64,000 nt of DNA from Labrenzia sp. THAF82 (GTDB taxonomy: Bacteria > Pseudomonadota > Alphaproteobacteria > Rhizobiales > Stappiaceae), in contig NZ_CP045354.1 in the NCBI RefSeq assembly GCF_009363435.1, positions 1,578,501 to 1,642,500 on the forward strand, read 5' to 3'. The notes below the pieces were generated by a model. The model worked only from the letters and a program-made list of their open reading frames with translations, was not told the DNA's origin and did not search any database. The position numbers and the translations under genes are program-made. Shown here one piece after another: positions 1 through 9,412 of the stretch. Numbering within the stretch: position 1 is the first letter of the stretch; every line of letters begins with the position of its first letter.

Positions 1-873
1 CTGTGCAGCTATTTTGCAGCAGTCGCATTGACCGTCATGGCGCTGTTTGCACCGAGCAAGCAAATCTTCGCAGGGGGTGACACAAGCAGCAAGGCAAACC
101 GCATTGTGTCGGTCGGCGGGTCGGTGACTGAGGTTGTCTACGCGCTCGGAGAACAGGACCGACTGATCGCCAGGGATACAACGAGCGTGTTTCCTGATCA
201 GGTAAACGATTTGCCCAATGTCGGTTACATCCGGGCGTTGTCGCCGGAAGGGGTTCTGTCTGTCGATCCTGACCTGATCCTCATGCTGGAAGGTGGCGGG
301 CCTCCTGAAGCTGTTGAAGTGCTCAAATCAAGCGGTATCTCGATTGCGATGATACCGGAAGAATTTACTGCTGCAGGCATCGTCGGCAAGGTTCAGGCCG
401 TCGGAAAAGCGCTTGGAGTGCCGGAAAAAGCGGATGCGTTGTCCCTGAAGATTTCTGCCGATCTCGAGGCCGCACAAGACAGTGCTTCAGGCAAAGCTTC
501 TGGAATGCGCGTCTTGTTCATTCTGTCTACTCGCGGTGGTCGGATCATGGCCGGTGGTGTGGATACGGAGGCCGATGGCATTCTTTCCCTGGTGGGAGCA
601 GTAAATGCTGTCTCCGATTTTAAGGGCTATAAGCAATTGAGCGATGAGGCCATTATCAGTGCCGCACCGGATGTCGTTCTGATGATGACGCGTGCAGGAG
701 ACCACGGAGCGGGTCCGGAAGAACTCTTTGGGCATCCCGCGTTGGCACAGACGCCCGCAGCTGAAAACAATCGGCTAATTAGAATGAGGGGCCAATACCT
801 GCTTGGCTTTGGCCCACGAACCGCTGATGCGATCAGAGAGTTATCGCAAAAGCTGGCAGACTACCGAAATTGA
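1..873 (+). CDS. hmuT: Haem ABC transporter periplasmic binding protein HmuT (5' end cut by window)
   Basis: Periplasmic haem-binding component of a HmuTUV importer. The frame is open from base 1: the first codons encode a hydrophobic stretch ending in a likely cleavage region, so the signal peptide starts outside the window. A TTG at 28 is probably not the start. The body has the class III binding-protein (BtuF/HmuT) layout: RIVSVGGSVTEVVYALG near the N terminus, then DTTSVFP, then NVGYIRALSPEGVLSVDPDLIL. This is the part of the family that discriminates haem binders from siderophore binders. The C-terminal half carries GILSLVGAVNA and ends GFGPRTADAIREL. The permease and ATPase genes follow directly, supporting the call. 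Substrate is inferred from family resemblance. Confidence 0.88.
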   Translation: MCSYFAAVALTVMALFAPSKQIFAGGDTSSKANRIVSVGGSVTEVVYALGEQDRLIARDTTSVFPDQVNDLPNVGYIRALSPEGVLSVDPDLILMLEGGGPPEAVEVLKSSGISIAMIPEEFTAAGIVGKVQAVGKALGVPEKADALSLKISADLEAAQDSASGKASGMRVLFILSTRGGRIMAGGVDTEADGILSLVGAVNAVSDFKGYKQLSDEAIISAAPDVVLMMTRAGDHGAGPEELFGHPALAQTPAAENNRLIRMRGQYLLGFGPRTADAIRELSQKLADYRN

Positions 874-881
874 GCACGGTG

Positions 882-2018
882 ATGAGCGAAGCCATCGCCC
901 GGCGCGGCAATCGGGTGAAGTCCCGTTCAGTTCGCCTTATGCACTTCAAAACCGGTGACCGGGAACCGGTTGCCAAGGCTGCAACTGCTTTGCTGGCTCT
1001 GGTGTCGCTTGGTGTGACGGTGGCAAGTCTCGCAATTGGACCGATCGCCGTTCCGATTTTCGACATGCTCCCCAAAATGTTGGCTGTCCTTTTGAGCGGT
1101 GATCGCGGTGTTCCGGAGGGCGTTTCTCCGCGCGACTGGATCGTCGTCATGGATATTCGCCTGCCGCGTGTTCTTCTGGGCGCGCTTGTAGGCGCTGCGC
1201 TGGCGGTATCCGGCGCTGTCATGCAAGGGCTCTTCCGCAACCCTTTGGCTGACCCGGGAATTGTTGGCGTATCGGCGGGGGCAGGGTTCGGCGCGGCAGT
1301 GTTCATCGTTCTTGGCGGTTCCGTTCTGGCGCCGGTCATGACCTTTCTGGGGATCTATGCGGTGCCTATTGCGGCATTTGCCGGGGGCTTGATGACAACA
1401 CTTCTGCTCTATCGCATAGGCACAAGAGGCGGGATCACGTCGGTTGCGACGCTGCTGCTCGCCGGCATCGCTCTCGGTGCACTGACAGGCGCAATGACTG
1501 GCCTTCTTGTGTATGTGGCTGACGACCAGCAGCTCCGAGACCTGCAGTTCTGGGGCCTGGGGTCACTTGCAGGATCTAACTGGAGCAAACTTGCGTCTGC
1601 GGCCCCCATTATTCTGGCAATGCTTGTCTGTGTTCCCTTTCTGGCCAGAGGGCTCAATGCCCTTATCCTTGGTGAGGCAGCAGCGGGACATATCGGGATC
1701 CGGGTTCAGTTGCTCAAAAATGTGAGTATCCTGATGGTGGCCGGAGCTACTGGGGCATCTGTCGCCGTGAGTGGTGGTATCGGTTTTGTCGGCATTGTTG
1801 TGCCTCATCTTCTCAGGCTTACCATTGGCCCGGACCATCGATACCTGCTGCCGGCGTCGGCCTTCCTGGGCGCGGTGCTTCTGATTGCCGCTGACACACT
1901 CGCCCGCACTATCGTTGCTCCCGCTGAATTGCCGATCGGTATCATCACGGCCTTTGCCGGCGCTCCTTTCTTTTTGTGGATCTTGTTGCGCAAACGGGGG
2001 CTGATGGGTTTCTCATGA
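882..2018 (+). CDS. hmuU: Haem ABC transporter permease HmuU (FecCD family)
   Basis: Inner-membrane permease of the haem importer, FecCD/BtuC family, with about ten predicted hydrophobic segments. Diagnostic stretches are DIRLPRVLLGALVGAALAVSGAVMQG followed by NPLADPGIVGVSAGAG, and near the C terminus GGIGFVGIVVPHLLR with DTLAR and PIGIITAFAGAPFFLWIL. An in-frame TTG at 870 would overlap the hmuT stop by four bases. ATG 882 is used here because it is the first ATG, but neither has a strong ribosome-binding site. The N terminus before the first membrane helix is somewhat long (about 30-40 residues) compared with relatives, so a start as late as the ATG at 939 is possible. Confidence 0.88.
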   Translation: MSEAIARRGNRVKSRSVRLMHFKTGDREPVAKAATALLALVSLGVTVASLAIGPIAVPIFDMLPKMLAVLLSGDRGVPEGVSPRDWIVVMDIRLPRVLLGALVGAALAVSGAVMQGLFRNPLADPGIVGVSAGAGFGAAVFIVLGGSVLAPVMTFLGIYAVPIAAFAGGLMTTLLLYRIGTRGGITSVATLLLAGIALGALTGAMTGLLVYVADDQQLRDLQFWGLGSLAGSNWSKLASAAPIILAMLVCVPFLARGLNALILGEAAAGHIGIRVQLLKNVSILMVAGATGASVAVSGGIGFVGIVVPHLLRLTIGPDHRYLLPASAFLGAVLLIAADTLARTIVAPAELPIGIITAFAGAPFFLWILLRKRGLMGFS

Positions 2019-2028
2019 AGGCTTGCAC

Positions 2029-2886
2029 ATGCTCCACTTGAACAGATCCGAAGACCTTGAGCCGGAAACACTGCTCCAGCTTTCCGGCGTGGGCGTCAAC
2101 GCAGGCCGGGTCGAAATCGTCAAGGAGATCGCGTTCAGTGCAGCGGCTGGTGAGGTTCTTGCCATTATCGGTCCAAGCGGGTCTGGCAAGACGACCTTGA
2201 TGAGAGCGATAACGGGAGAAACCGCCTATCGCGGTTCGATCGAGTTGGCAGGACGAGAGGTCTGCGAATTGGCTCCTGGAGCACAAGCTGATCTTCGGGG
2301 TGTGCTGCCGCAAAATTCTCAAATTTCGTTTCCGCTCAATGTCACAGAAGTCGTCGGCCTCGGATTTCTGGGCCGTCAGAAAGAGCGTGTGGACCGCTAC
2401 CTACGGGTGAGAGAAGCCCTTGCGAAGGTCGGATTGAACGGTTTTGAAGAACGATCCTATCAGGACCTGTCCGGTGGGGAACAGCAGCGTGTCCAGCTCG
2501 CCAGGGTGTTGGTTCAGGTTTGGGAGCCCGTCCCGGTTTACGCGCCACCTCACTGGCTGTTTCTGGATGAGCCGGTGTCCAGCCTCGACATAAAACACCA
2601 GTATCAGATCATGCAGTTGGCCAGGGACTACGCAGATAGCGGCGGCGGGGTCGTCACGGTCATGCACGACCTCAATTTGACCCTTGCGTTCGCGGACAAG
2701 GTTCTTGTGATGAAAGACGGATATGGTCTTGCCTTTGGACGCCGGGAAGAGGTCATGACTGCGGAGCTTTTGACGGCGGCTTATGACTTTCCGTTGATGA
2801 TGACGGCCAACGAAAATGGTGATGAGCCTTTGGTCACACCCGCACATTTCCGGCCGGGCCCGGAACAAGCGGCACCCACCGACTGA
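2029..2886 (+). CDS. hmuV: Haem ABC transporter ATP-binding protein HmuV
   Basis: Cytoplasmic ATPase that energises HmuTU. All ABC motifs are visible: Walker A GPSGSGKTT, signature LSGGEQQRVQLARVL, Walker B WLFLDEP, D-loop SSLD and switch histidine in VMHDLN. The segment VWEPVPVYAPPHWLFLDEP, in which extra residues precede Walker B, is typical of HmuV proteins. ATG 2029 is chosen because AAGG lies seven bases upstream. A TTG at 2023 is in frame. The gene begins about ten bases after hmuU and ends only three bases before the convergent mtlK stop codon, so there is no room for a separate terminator. Confidence 0.9.
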   Translation: MLHLNRSEDLEPETLLQLSGVGVNAGRVEIVKEIAFSAAAGEVLAIIGPSGSGKTTLMRAITGETAYRGSIELAGREVCELAPGAQADLRGVLPQNSQISFPLNVTEVVGLGFLGRQKERVDRYLRVREALAKVGLNGFEERSYQDLSGGEQQRVQLARVLVQVWEPVPVYAPPHWLFLDEPVSSLDIKHQYQIMQLARDYADSGGGVVTVMHDLNLTLAFADKVLVMKDGYGLAFGRREEVMTAELLTAAYDFPLMMTANENGDEPLVTPAHFRPGPEQAAPTD

Positions 2887-2889
2887 ATT

Positions 2890-4401
2890 TCAGCCTGCCG
2901 GTATCCGCCGCTCAGGCCTTGCGTTGCCCGACCCACCTTCGATGTAGTTCAGAAGTGTGTCGGCGACGCCGATTGCAGCAATCTGGCTGACCGCTTCGGC
3001 AAATGCACCCAGAAAGCGTGCGTCCTTGCCAAGCGGCCCAAACAGGTCGGGCATTTCGAACGGTTCTTCGCCCTGTTTGAATACACTCACGGCCCAGTTC
3101 TTTAGCAGGACTGAATTGCCGTCTTGCAACTCGATTTGGTGGCCGGTTTCATCCTTACCGAGGCAGTACCGGCACCAAAGGGCGGTTTCAAGGGCAAGAC
3201 CGTCGACGGATTGTTCCTTGTCGAGACGTTCCTGGATTGTCGGCAAGATGAATTTTGGTTGCCGGTTGGAACCGTCGAAACAAAGCCTTGGGATCGTGTC
3301 GCCAACCGCCGGGTTCGAAAATCGGGTCATCACGGTTTCCAGATAAGACTGAAAACTGACCCCCTGAATAGGAGGCACGGTCGGTATCACTTCCTCCTCC
3401 TCAAGTTTGCGCAGATAGTTACGGATCAGCGGATCATTCATCGCATCGTGGACGAAATAGTGGCCGAGCAAAGCAGCCGGATAGGCTATGGCCGCGTGAC
3501 CTCCATTCAAGATCCGGAGTTTCATGAGCTCATAGGGAGCGACATCCTCAACGAACTCGACGCCGACTTTTTCCAGTGGTGGGCGGCCGCTGGGAAATTT
3601 GTCCTCCAAAACCCATTGCCGGAATGGCTCACAAACAACGGGTGCGGCATCTTCGAGATCGAAGGTCTCCGTCACAAGACTGCGTTCGCGATCTCCCGTC
3701 GCCGGTGTGATGCAATCGACCATTCCACTCGGAAATGCGACATTGCCCTTAATCCAGGCGCTTGTTTCTGCAGAAAGAGCTTCGGCAAAGCCGACAACGG
3801 CCTGTTCTGTCACATGGCCGTTTTCCGGAAGGTTGTCGCAGCTCATGACTGTGAAAGGCGCAAGCCCGATGTCCCGGCGTTTCAGAAGCGCCGCGACAAG
3901 AATGCCGAATACCGTTCTCGGATTGGCAGGGTCATGAAGATCGGCCAGAATTTCGGGATGCCCGGCATCGAAACCACCCGTATTCGGGTCAACGAAATAG
4001 CCACCTTCGGTGATTGTCAGAGATACGATGCGAATGGCTGGATCGGTCAGGCGCGCGATGAGCACTGCAGGATCTACCTCGACAAAGTCGATCATCGCTC
4101 CGCATATGCGGGCGTTAAGTCCCTCCGGCTCCAGCTCGACTATCGTGGTTAGCCAGTCTTGGTCTGCAAGCCGGGCACGCATGACTTCATCATAGGGCTT
4201 CAGGCCCGCACCGACGATTGCCCAGTCGAGACCTTCACCAAGCTGAAAGAGATTGTCGAGGTAGACAGCCTGATGAGCACGGTGAAAATTGCCAACACCG
4301 ATATGAAGAATGCCTGCCGTGAGTTGGGCCCGGTCATATCTCGGGCGGCCAATTCTCGCCGGCAGGGATGAGAGCACAGTGTTGTTCAGTTTTTGTGTCA
4401 T
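2890..4401 (-). CDS. mtlK: Mannitol 2-dehydrogenase (long-chain polyol dehydrogenase)
   Basis: Oxidises D-mannitol (and probably D-arabitol or similar polyols) to the 2-ketose with NAD+. The 503-residue length matches the long-chain mannitol dehydrogenase/fructuronate reductase family. The N-terminal Rossmann part starts ILHIGVGNFHRAHQAVYLD. The catalytic pattern K-x5-N-x3-H appears in MKLRILNGGHAAIAYPAALLGH, in which Lys and His are the expected active-site residues. It is the last gene of the six-gene polyol operon, three bases after the sorbitol dehydrogenase gene, an arrangement known from the Rhodobacter smo locus. No kinase for the ketose product is encoded in the operon. Fructuronate reductase is an alternative, but context favours mannitol. 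Confidence 0.88.
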   Translation of the reverse strand: MTQKLNNTVLSSLPARIGRPRYDRAQLTAGILHIGVGNFHRAHQAVYLDNLFQLGEGLDWAIVGAGLKPYDEVMRARLADQDWLTTIVELEPEGLNARICGAMIDFVEVDPAVLIARLTDPAIRIVSLTITEGGYFVDPNTGGFDAGHPEILADLHDPANPRTVFGILVAALLKRRDIGLAPFTVMSCDNLPENGHVTEQAVVGFAEALSAETSAWIKGNVAFPSGMVDCITPATGDRERSLVTETFDLEDAAPVVCEPFRQWVLEDKFPSGRPPLEKVGVEFVEDVAPYELMKLRILNGGHAAIAYPAALLGHYFVHDAMNDPLIRNYLRKLEEEEVIPTVPPIQGVSFQSYLETVMTRFSNPAVGDTIPRLCFDGSNRQPKFILPTIQERLDKEQSVDGLALETALWCRYCLGKDETGHQIELQDGNSVLLKNWAVSVFKQGEEPFEMPDLFGPLGKDARFLGAFAEAVSQIAAIGVADTLLNYIEGGSGNARPERRIPAG

Positions 4402-4404
4402 TGG

Positions 4405-5178
4405 TCAGCTCATCCAGTTGCCGCCATCGACGTTGTAGGTTTGCGCAACTATGTAGTTGGCATCAGGTGTTGCCAGGAAAACCGCCATCCCGGTGAGGTC
4501 GTCCGCCGTGCCCATGCGGCCGAAGGGCACAGCTGCGCCTACGGAAGCCTTCTTTTCACCCGGCTTCAGTCCTTCGTGTTTTGCAAAGAGCGCATCAACA
4601 CCGTCCCAGTGCTCCCCGTCCACAACGCCCGGCGCGATTGCGTTCACATTGATGCCGTGGCGGATGAGGTTGAGACCTGCGGATTGGGTCAGGCTGATCA
4701 CGGCAGCCTTGGTGGCGCAGTAGACGCCGACGAGAGATTCACCGCGTCGGCCGGCCTGGCTGGCCATGTTGATGATCTTGCCACCCTGACCACGCCTGAT
4801 CATGGATTTTGCGGCAGCCTGCAACGTGAAAAGTGTTCCAGCGACATTGATGCTGAAAAGCCGGTCGTAGCTCTCTCTAGTGATGTCGACAATTGGTGCC
4901 AGGTCGAAGAGAGCGGCATTGTTGATGAGGATATCAAGGCCGCCGGTTTTCTCTTCAATCGACAAGATGGCTGCGTCAATGGAGGACTGGTCAGTGACGT
5001 CGAGTTCGACCGCATAGGCGTTCGGCCCGAGGTCACGAGCTGCCGCTTCGGCTCCTGCCAGGTTGATGTCGCCGATGGCGACAGTTGCACCCTCTGCCAC
5101 GTAGCGTTCGGCAAACGACTTGCCGATGCCACGTGCGGCGCCTGTAATCAGCGCTGATTTTCCTTCTAGCCGTGTCAT
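4405..5178 (-). CDS. smoS: Sorbitol dehydrogenase (L-iditol 2-dehydrogenase), SDR family
   Basis: Short-chain dehydrogenase that converts D-sorbitol to D-fructose with NAD+. The 257-residue protein has the classical SDR layout: TGAARGIG cofactor motif at about residue 12, NNAA at about 89, catalytic Ser in [12 protein letters not shown] and the Tyr-x3-Lys pair in VYCATKAAV at about 155. The C terminus ends NVDGGNWMS as in bacterial SmoS-type enzymes. Its start overlaps the stop of the upstream ATPase gene by four bases, so the two are likely translationally coupled. Substrate is inferred from operon context (polyol ABC importer plus mannitol dehydrogenase) and overall similarity to SmoS. Confidence 0.86.
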   Translation of the reverse strand: MTRLEGKSALITGAARGIGKSFAERYVAEGATVAIGDINLAGAEAAARDLGPNAYAVELDVTDQSSIDAAILSIEEKTGGLDILINNAALFDLAPIVDITRESYDRLFSINVAGTLFTLQAAAKSMIRRGQGGKIINMASQAGRRGESLVGVYCATKAAVISLTQSAGLNLIRHGINVNAIAPGVVDGEHWDGVDALFAKHEGLKPGEKKASVGAAVPFGRMGTADDLTGMAVFLATPDANYIVAQTYNVDGGNWMS

Positions 5179-6179
5179 GCCATTCTCAGGCCTTGATTGT
5201 CGAAGCGATGGATCTTCTCAGGGTCTGGCGTCAGATGAACGACGTCACCGTGCCGCAATGCGACTTCGCCGGAAGACCGCACTGTCAGTGGCTCATCGTG
5301 ACCTTCAATTTCGACATAGAGAAAGGTGTCTGAACCCAGATGCTCCGACACGCCGACCTTGCCGGCCCATTTGCCTTCGGTCGCCGAAACACTGAGGTGT
5401 TCCGGCCGAATGCCGATGGTGGTCGCGTCGAATTCCGAAGCATAGGCGCCCATCAGGAAATTCATCTTCGGAGATCCGATGAAGCCTGCGACGAATTTGT
5501 TCTTTGGTGTGTGATAAAGGTCCAGCGGCGATCCGACCTGTTCGATGACGCCTGCCTGCAACACCACGATCTTGTCTGCCATGGTCATGGCCTCGACCTG
5601 GTCATGGGTCACGTAGATCATCGTGGTTTCAAGCGACTGGTGAAGTTCCGAGATCTCAAGCCTCATGTTCACACGCAGCGCGGCATCGAGGTTTGAGAGC
5701 GGTTCGTCGAAGAGGAACGCTGCAGGCTCGCGGACAATTGCCCGGCCGATTGCCACACGTTGTCTCTGGCCGCCGGACAACTGGCCCGGACGGCGTTCCA
5801 GATAGTCTGTCAGATTGAGAACCTTGGCAGCGGCTTCGACCTTTGCGTCCTGGGCGGCCTTGTCGAGGCCGGCCATGCGAAGCGGAAAGGCAATGTTCTT
5901 GCGTACCGACATATGCGGGTAGAGCGCATAGGACTGGAACACCATCGCAAGTCCCCGCTTGGCGGGCGGAACTTCCGTCGCGTCTCTGCCATCGATGTTG
6001 ATTTCGCCCGAAGTCGTGTCTTCCAGACCTGCAATCAGGCGCAGGAGCGTTGACTTGCCGCAGCCGGAGGGGCCAACGAAGACGACGAACTCGCCATCGT
6101 TGATCTGAAGGTCTAACGGAGGGATCACCTGGACATCGCCGAAGCTTTTGGTGATTTGGTTGAGAGTTATCTGGCCCAT
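5175..6179 (-). CDS. smoK: Polyol ABC transporter ATP-binding protein (MalK/UgpC type)
   Basis: ATPase of the sorbitol/mannitol importer. Motifs: Walker [10 protein letters not shown], signature [15 protein letters not shown], Walker [13 protein letters not shown], switch histidine in THDQVEAM. The roughly 100-residue C-terminal part ([10 protein letters not shown], then [11 protein letters not shown] and a TLR-like [18 protein letters not shown]) is the MalK-type regulatory OB-fold region. It lies 11 bases after the second permease gene and overlaps the dehydrogenase gene by four bases. One ATPase gene for two permease genes implies that a homodimer serves the complex. Confidence 0.9.
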   Translation of the reverse strand: MGQITLNQITKSFGDVQVIPPLDLQINDGEFVVFVGPSGCGKSTLLRLIAGLEDTTSGEINIDGRDATEVPPAKRGLAMVFQSYALYPHMSVRKNIAFPLRMAGLDKAAQDAKVEAAAKVLNLTDYLERRPGQLSGGQRQRVAIGRAIVREPAAFLFDEPLSNLDAALRVNMRLEISELHQSLETTMIYVTHDQVEAMTMADKIVVLQAGVIEQVGSPLDLYHTPKNKFVAGFIGSPKMNFLMGAYASEFDATTIGIRPEHLSVSATEGKWAGKVGVSEHLGSDTFLYVEIEGHDEPLTVRSSGEVALRHGDVVHLTPDPEKIHRFDNQGLRMA

Positions 6180-6190
6180 CTTGGGAACTC

Positions 6191-7021
6191 CTATTTAACC
6201 GCGCCGAAGGTGAGACCGCGAACCAGTTGTTTCTGGCTGAACCATCCAAGGATCAGGATGGGTGCGATCGCCATGGTCGAAGCTGCGCTCAGCTTGGCGT
6301 AGAAAAGACCTTCCGGGCTGGAATAGCTGGCAATGAAGGCGGTGAGAGGTGCTGCTTTTGCGGCGGTCAGGTTCAAGGTCCAGAACGCTTCGTTCCAGGC
6401 AAGGATGAAGTTGAGCAGCATTGTGGAGGCGATTCCGGGAATGGCCATCGGTGTGAGGATGTAGAGAATTTCCTCTTTCAGCGATGCGCCATCCATGCGG
6501 GCTGCTTCCAGGATCTCACCGGGGATCTCCTTGAAGTAGGTGTAGAGCATCCAGACGATGATCGGCAGGTTGATCAGCATCATCACGATGGTCAAACCTG
6601 TTCGCGTGTCGAGAAGACCCAGCTGTATGAACAGGAGATAGATCGGATAAAGCACGCCGACCGCTGGAAGCATTTTGGTCGACAGCATCCACATCAGGAT
6701 GTCCTTGGTGCGCTTGGACGGCACGAAGGCCATCGACCATGCAGCCGGTATGGCGATCATGAGGCCGAGAACGGTCGAGCCGCCGGCAATGATCACCGAG
6801 TTCCAGAGAAAGCGCATGTAGTCGGATCTTTCCTGGACGACCGCATAGTTCTCCAGCGTCCAGTCAAAAAACAGGAACAGCGGTGGGTCGTTGATCGCCT
6901 GTGCCTCTGTCTTGAAGCTGGTCAGGATGGTCCAGAGGATCGGGAAGAAGATCAGAAAACCGATTGCCCATGCGACGGTGGTGTTGATCGTCTTGCGGCG
7001 GGTAGTGACAGAACGTGCCAT
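6191..7021 (-). CDS. smoG: Polyol ABC transporter permease 2
   Basis: Inner-membrane permease of the MalG type, 276 residues, with about six hydrophobic segments. The ATPase-contacting EAA loop is visible as [26 protein letters not shown]. The short C terminus ends GLTFGAVK, a common ending of MalG-like permeases. It is spaced 12 bases from the upstream permease gene. Substrate (sorbitol/mannitol) is inferred from the dehydrogenases in the same operon. Confidence 0.88.
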   Translation of the reverse strand: MARSVTTRRKTINTTVAWAIGFLIFFPILWTILTSFKTEAQAINDPPLFLFFDWTLENYAVVQERSDYMRFLWNSVIIAGGSTVLGLMIAIPAAWSMAFVPSKRTKDILMWMLSTKMLPAVGVLYPIYLLFIQLGLLDTRTGLTIVMMLINLPIIVWMLYTYFKEIPGEILEAARMDGASLKEEILYILTPMAIPGIASTMLLNFILAWNEAFWTLNLTAAKAAPLTAFIASYSSPEGLFYAKLSAASTMAIAPILILGWFSQKQLVRGLTFGAVK

Positions 7022-7033
7022 GTTTTTCCCTCC

Positions 7034-7906
7034 TCAGGTGTCCAGGTTTTTGCCGACGATGCGCATCAGGAAGATGGCAACGATGTTGGCAAGGATGATT
7101 GCGTAGACACCACCGGCAGATCCGAGGCCGACATTCTGACTTTCCAGAACACGCTGGAAGATCAGGTAGGTCAGTGTGCGGGTGCCGAAGGCGCCGCTTG
7201 TGGTCACGAAAATCTCCGCAAAGATCGCCAGCAGGAAGATCGTCTGGATCAACACGACGATTGTTATGGCGCGTGACAGGTGCGGCAGGACAATGAAGGC
7301 GAAACGCGACAGGGGCGGTGCCCCATCCATTTCGGCAGCTTCAAGCTGTTCACTGTCGAGCGACTGAATTGCAGTCAACAGGATCAGTGTCGCGAAGGGC
7401 AGCCATTGCCAGGAAACGATCAGGATAATCGAAAACAGCGACAGATCGCTCAGCCATTCAATTGGCTGTGCACCAAAGGCCTTCCAAAGGTGCGCGAACA
7501 GGCCGTTCACCGGATCCATGAACATGTTTTTCCAGACGAGTGCCGAAACGGTCGGCATTACGAAAAACGGTGCGATCACGAGTATGCGGACGATGCCCTG
7601 GCCCCACATGGGCTGATCCAGAAGCATGGAGAGCAGGACCCCAAAGAAAATCGTGATGAGCAGGACGCCTCCGACAATGATGAGTGTCGTTTGAACACTT
7701 GGCCAAAAGGCACTGGAGGAGACGAAGCGGACGTAGTTGTCGAAACCGGTCCAACCAAGATCACCGCCGCGGAGCGGAAGGTATTTCTTGAACGAAAATA
7801 CCAAGGTCATGGTGAGCGGAATAAGCATCCAGCCGAGAAGCAGAATGACTGCAGGAGCCATCATTATGCGAGCGGCGGAGCGGGAGTGCTGGGTAGCCAT
7901 GGACAC
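7034..7906 (-). CDS. smoF: Polyol ABC transporter permease 1
   Basis: Inner-membrane permease of the MalF type (290 residues, six predicted membrane segments, without MalF's large periplasmic loop). The EAA loop reads EAAEMDGAPPLSRFAFIVLPHLSRAI. A hydrophobic first helix near residue 14-35 follows a short basic N terminus. The gene is separated from the upstream binding-protein gene by 116 bases that contain a terminator-like hairpin, so it is probably expressed at a lower level than the binding protein. Confidence 0.88.
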   Translation of the reverse strand: MSMATQHSRSAARIMMAPAVILLLGWMLIPLTMTLVFSFKKYLPLRGGDLGWTGFDNYVRFVSSSAFWPSVQTTLIIVGGVLLITIFFGVLLSMLLDQPMWGQGIVRILVIAPFFVMPTVSALVWKNMFMDPVNGLFAHLWKAFGAQPIEWLSDLSLFSIILIVSWQWLPFATLILLTAIQSLDSEQLEAAEMDGAPPLSRFAFIVLPHLSRAITIVVLIQTIFLLAIFAEIFVTTSGAFGTRTLTYLIFQRVLESQNVGLGSAGGVYAIILANIVAIFLMRIVGKNLDT

Positions 7907-7971
7907 ACCTTCTCTGTTGACGGCAGTAGTCTACCGTGACGAGCGGGGCTATGGGGAGCAGGTGGGTAGTG

Positions 7972-8006
7972 TAAAAAGGGAGGGCGGAAGTGCTCCGCCC
8001 TCGCAG
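7972..8006 (-). terminator. Attenuator-like hairpin between smoE and smoF
   Basis: On the minus strand a 9-bp perfect stem (7980-7988 with 7994-8002, GAGGGCGGA against its complement, 5-base loop) is followed by CCC and a run of five T. It lies inside the operon just after the binding-protein gene, so it probably acts as a partial terminator or as 3' protection of the smoE transcript rather than as the operon end. Confidence 0.7.
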
Positions 8007-8022
8007 TCGGGGGAGGAAACCC

Positions 8023-9327
8023 TTAGTAGCCGGCGGCTTCCATTTCCTCAGCCGTGTTCGCTTGAGCTTTTGCAAGCGCTTCATCAACGGTCTGCTGACC
8101 GGCAACCATTGCTGAGAATTCCTGACCAGCAGCCGTACCGATGCCAGCCCATTCCGGGATAGCGACATACTGAATGCCGACGTAAGGAACCGGCTTGACA
8201 GTCGGGCTGTCAGGGTTGGCCGCGTTGATGCTTTCGAGCGTCATCTTGGCGAACGGGACCTTCTGGTACTCCGGGTTCTCGTAGAGCGATGTACGTGCTC
8301 CAGGAGGTACATTGGCCCAGCCTTCCTTGGAGGCTACGAGCTCGATGTATTCCTTCGAGGTTGCCCATTCGATGAACTGCTTGGCAGCTGCCTCTTTCTG
8401 GGTGCCGGCCGGAATGGCGAGTGCCCAGGCCCAGAGCCAGTTCGAGCGTTTATCAACGCCTTCCTTGTTCGGCGCGAGTGCGAAGCCGACCTTGTCTGCA
8501 ACCGTGGAGTCGTTCGGGTTGGTCACGAAGGATGCTGCAACAGTCGCATCGATCCACATACCGCACTTGCCCTGCTGGAACAGTGCCAGGTTCTCGTTGA
8601 ACCCGTTGGTGGACGCGCCCGGAGGGCCATAGCTGGTCAGAAGGTTGTTATAGAAGCTGACAGCGTCTTTCCACTCAGGTGTGTCGAGCTGCGGCTTCCA
8701 GTTTTCATCGAACCAGCGTGCACCGAAGGAATTGGCAACGGTGGTGATGAACGCCATGTTCTCACCCCAGCCGGCCTTGCCGCGCAGGCAGATGCCGTAG
8801 ATTTCGTTGTCCTTGTCCGTCATGGCCTTGGCAGCGGCTTCTACATCGCTCCAGGTCGGAGCATCCGGCATCGTAACACCGGCTTTTTCCATGAGGTCCG
8901 TGCGATACATGATCATCGACGACTCACCATAGAACGGTGCCGCATAAAGGCTGCCGCTATGGCTCAGTCCGGCGCGCATTGCGGGCAGGATATCGTCTTT
9001 GTCATATTCGGCCGGCAGGTCGTCGAGCGAGACGAGCCATTCGTTTGCCGCCCAGATCGGGGTCTCGTACATGCCGATGGTCAAGACGTCGAACTGACCG
9101 CCCTTTGCGGCGATGTCCTGAGTGACGCGCTGACGCAGGACGTTCTCTTCAAGAGTGACCCACTCGACCGTATGACCGGTCTTTGCCGTGAAGTCTTCCG
9201 TCAGACCCTGCATACGGATCATGTCGCCATTGTTCACGGTCGCGATCGTGATCGTTTCCGCAAAGGCGCTGGTTGTTGTGATCAAAGTAAGTGCTGTGAC
9301 CGCACGTAATGCGTTCTTCAAATACAT
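8023..9327 (-). CDS. smoE: Polyol ABC transporter periplasmic binding protein
   Basis: Extracellular solute-binding protein family 1 member for sorbitol/mannitol, 434 residues. The N terminus is a Sec signal peptide with cleavage after SAFA, before ETITIATVNNGDM. The mature part has the expected WVTLEENVLRQRV segment, SMIMYRTDLMEKAG, and KCGMWIDATVAASFV. A good ribosome-binding site (GGGAGG) precedes the ATG. It is the first gene of the transport operon. The 85-base gap to the upstream regulator gene contains a palindromic site at 9396-9409 resembling one before the regulator itself. Confidence 0.9.
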   Translation of the reverse strand: MYLKNALRAVTALTLITTTSAFAETITIATVNNGDMIRMQGLTEDFTAKTGHTVEWVTLEENVLRQRVTQDIAAKGGQFDVLTIGMYETPIWAANEWLVSLDDLPAEYDKDDILPAMRAGLSHSGSLYAAPFYGESSMIMYRTDLMEKAGVTMPDAPTWSDVEAAAKAMTDKDNEIYGICLRGKAGWGENMAFITTVANSFGARWFDENWKPQLDTPEWKDAVSFYNNLLTSYGPPGASTNGFNENLALFQQGKCGMWIDATVAASFVTNPNDSTVADKVGFALAPNKEGVDKRSNWLWAWALAIPAGTQKEAAAKQFIEWATSKEYIELVASKEGWANVPPGARTSLYENPEYQKVPFAKMTLESINAANPDSPTVKPVPYVGIQYVAIPEWAGIGTAAGQEFSAMVAGQQTVDEALAKAQANTAEEMEAAGY

Positions 9328-9395
9328 CCTATGTCCTCCCTGGCTTGGATGTTGACCAAACCTTGAGGCAATAATTACCCGGCGTCAAGAAAAAA

Positions 9396-9409
9396 TTTGC
9401 GCGCGTAAA
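9396..9409. promoter_or_regulatory. Candidate LacI-type operator before smoE
   Basis: TTTGCGCGCGTAAA is a palindrome with one mismatched pair and is followed by AATTTT. A related sequence, TTTCCGCGTGTAAA followed by ATTTTTT, lies upstream of the adjacent LacI regulator gene. Sharing between regulator and target promoter suggests this is the binding site of that regulator. Confidence 0.55.
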
Positions 9410-9412
9410 ATT

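Noticed and set aside
3124..4152. Long open frame on the plus strand opposite mtlK (about 342 codons)
   Set aside because: It lies fully antisense to a well-supported mannitol dehydrogenase gene, has no ribosome-binding site and encodes no recognisable protein. High-GC genes often leave the opposite strand open.
6227..7276. Plus-strand open frame (about 349 codons) opposite the polyol permease genes
   Set aside because: Antisense to two clear permease genes; the composition is a mirror artefact and no start signal is present.
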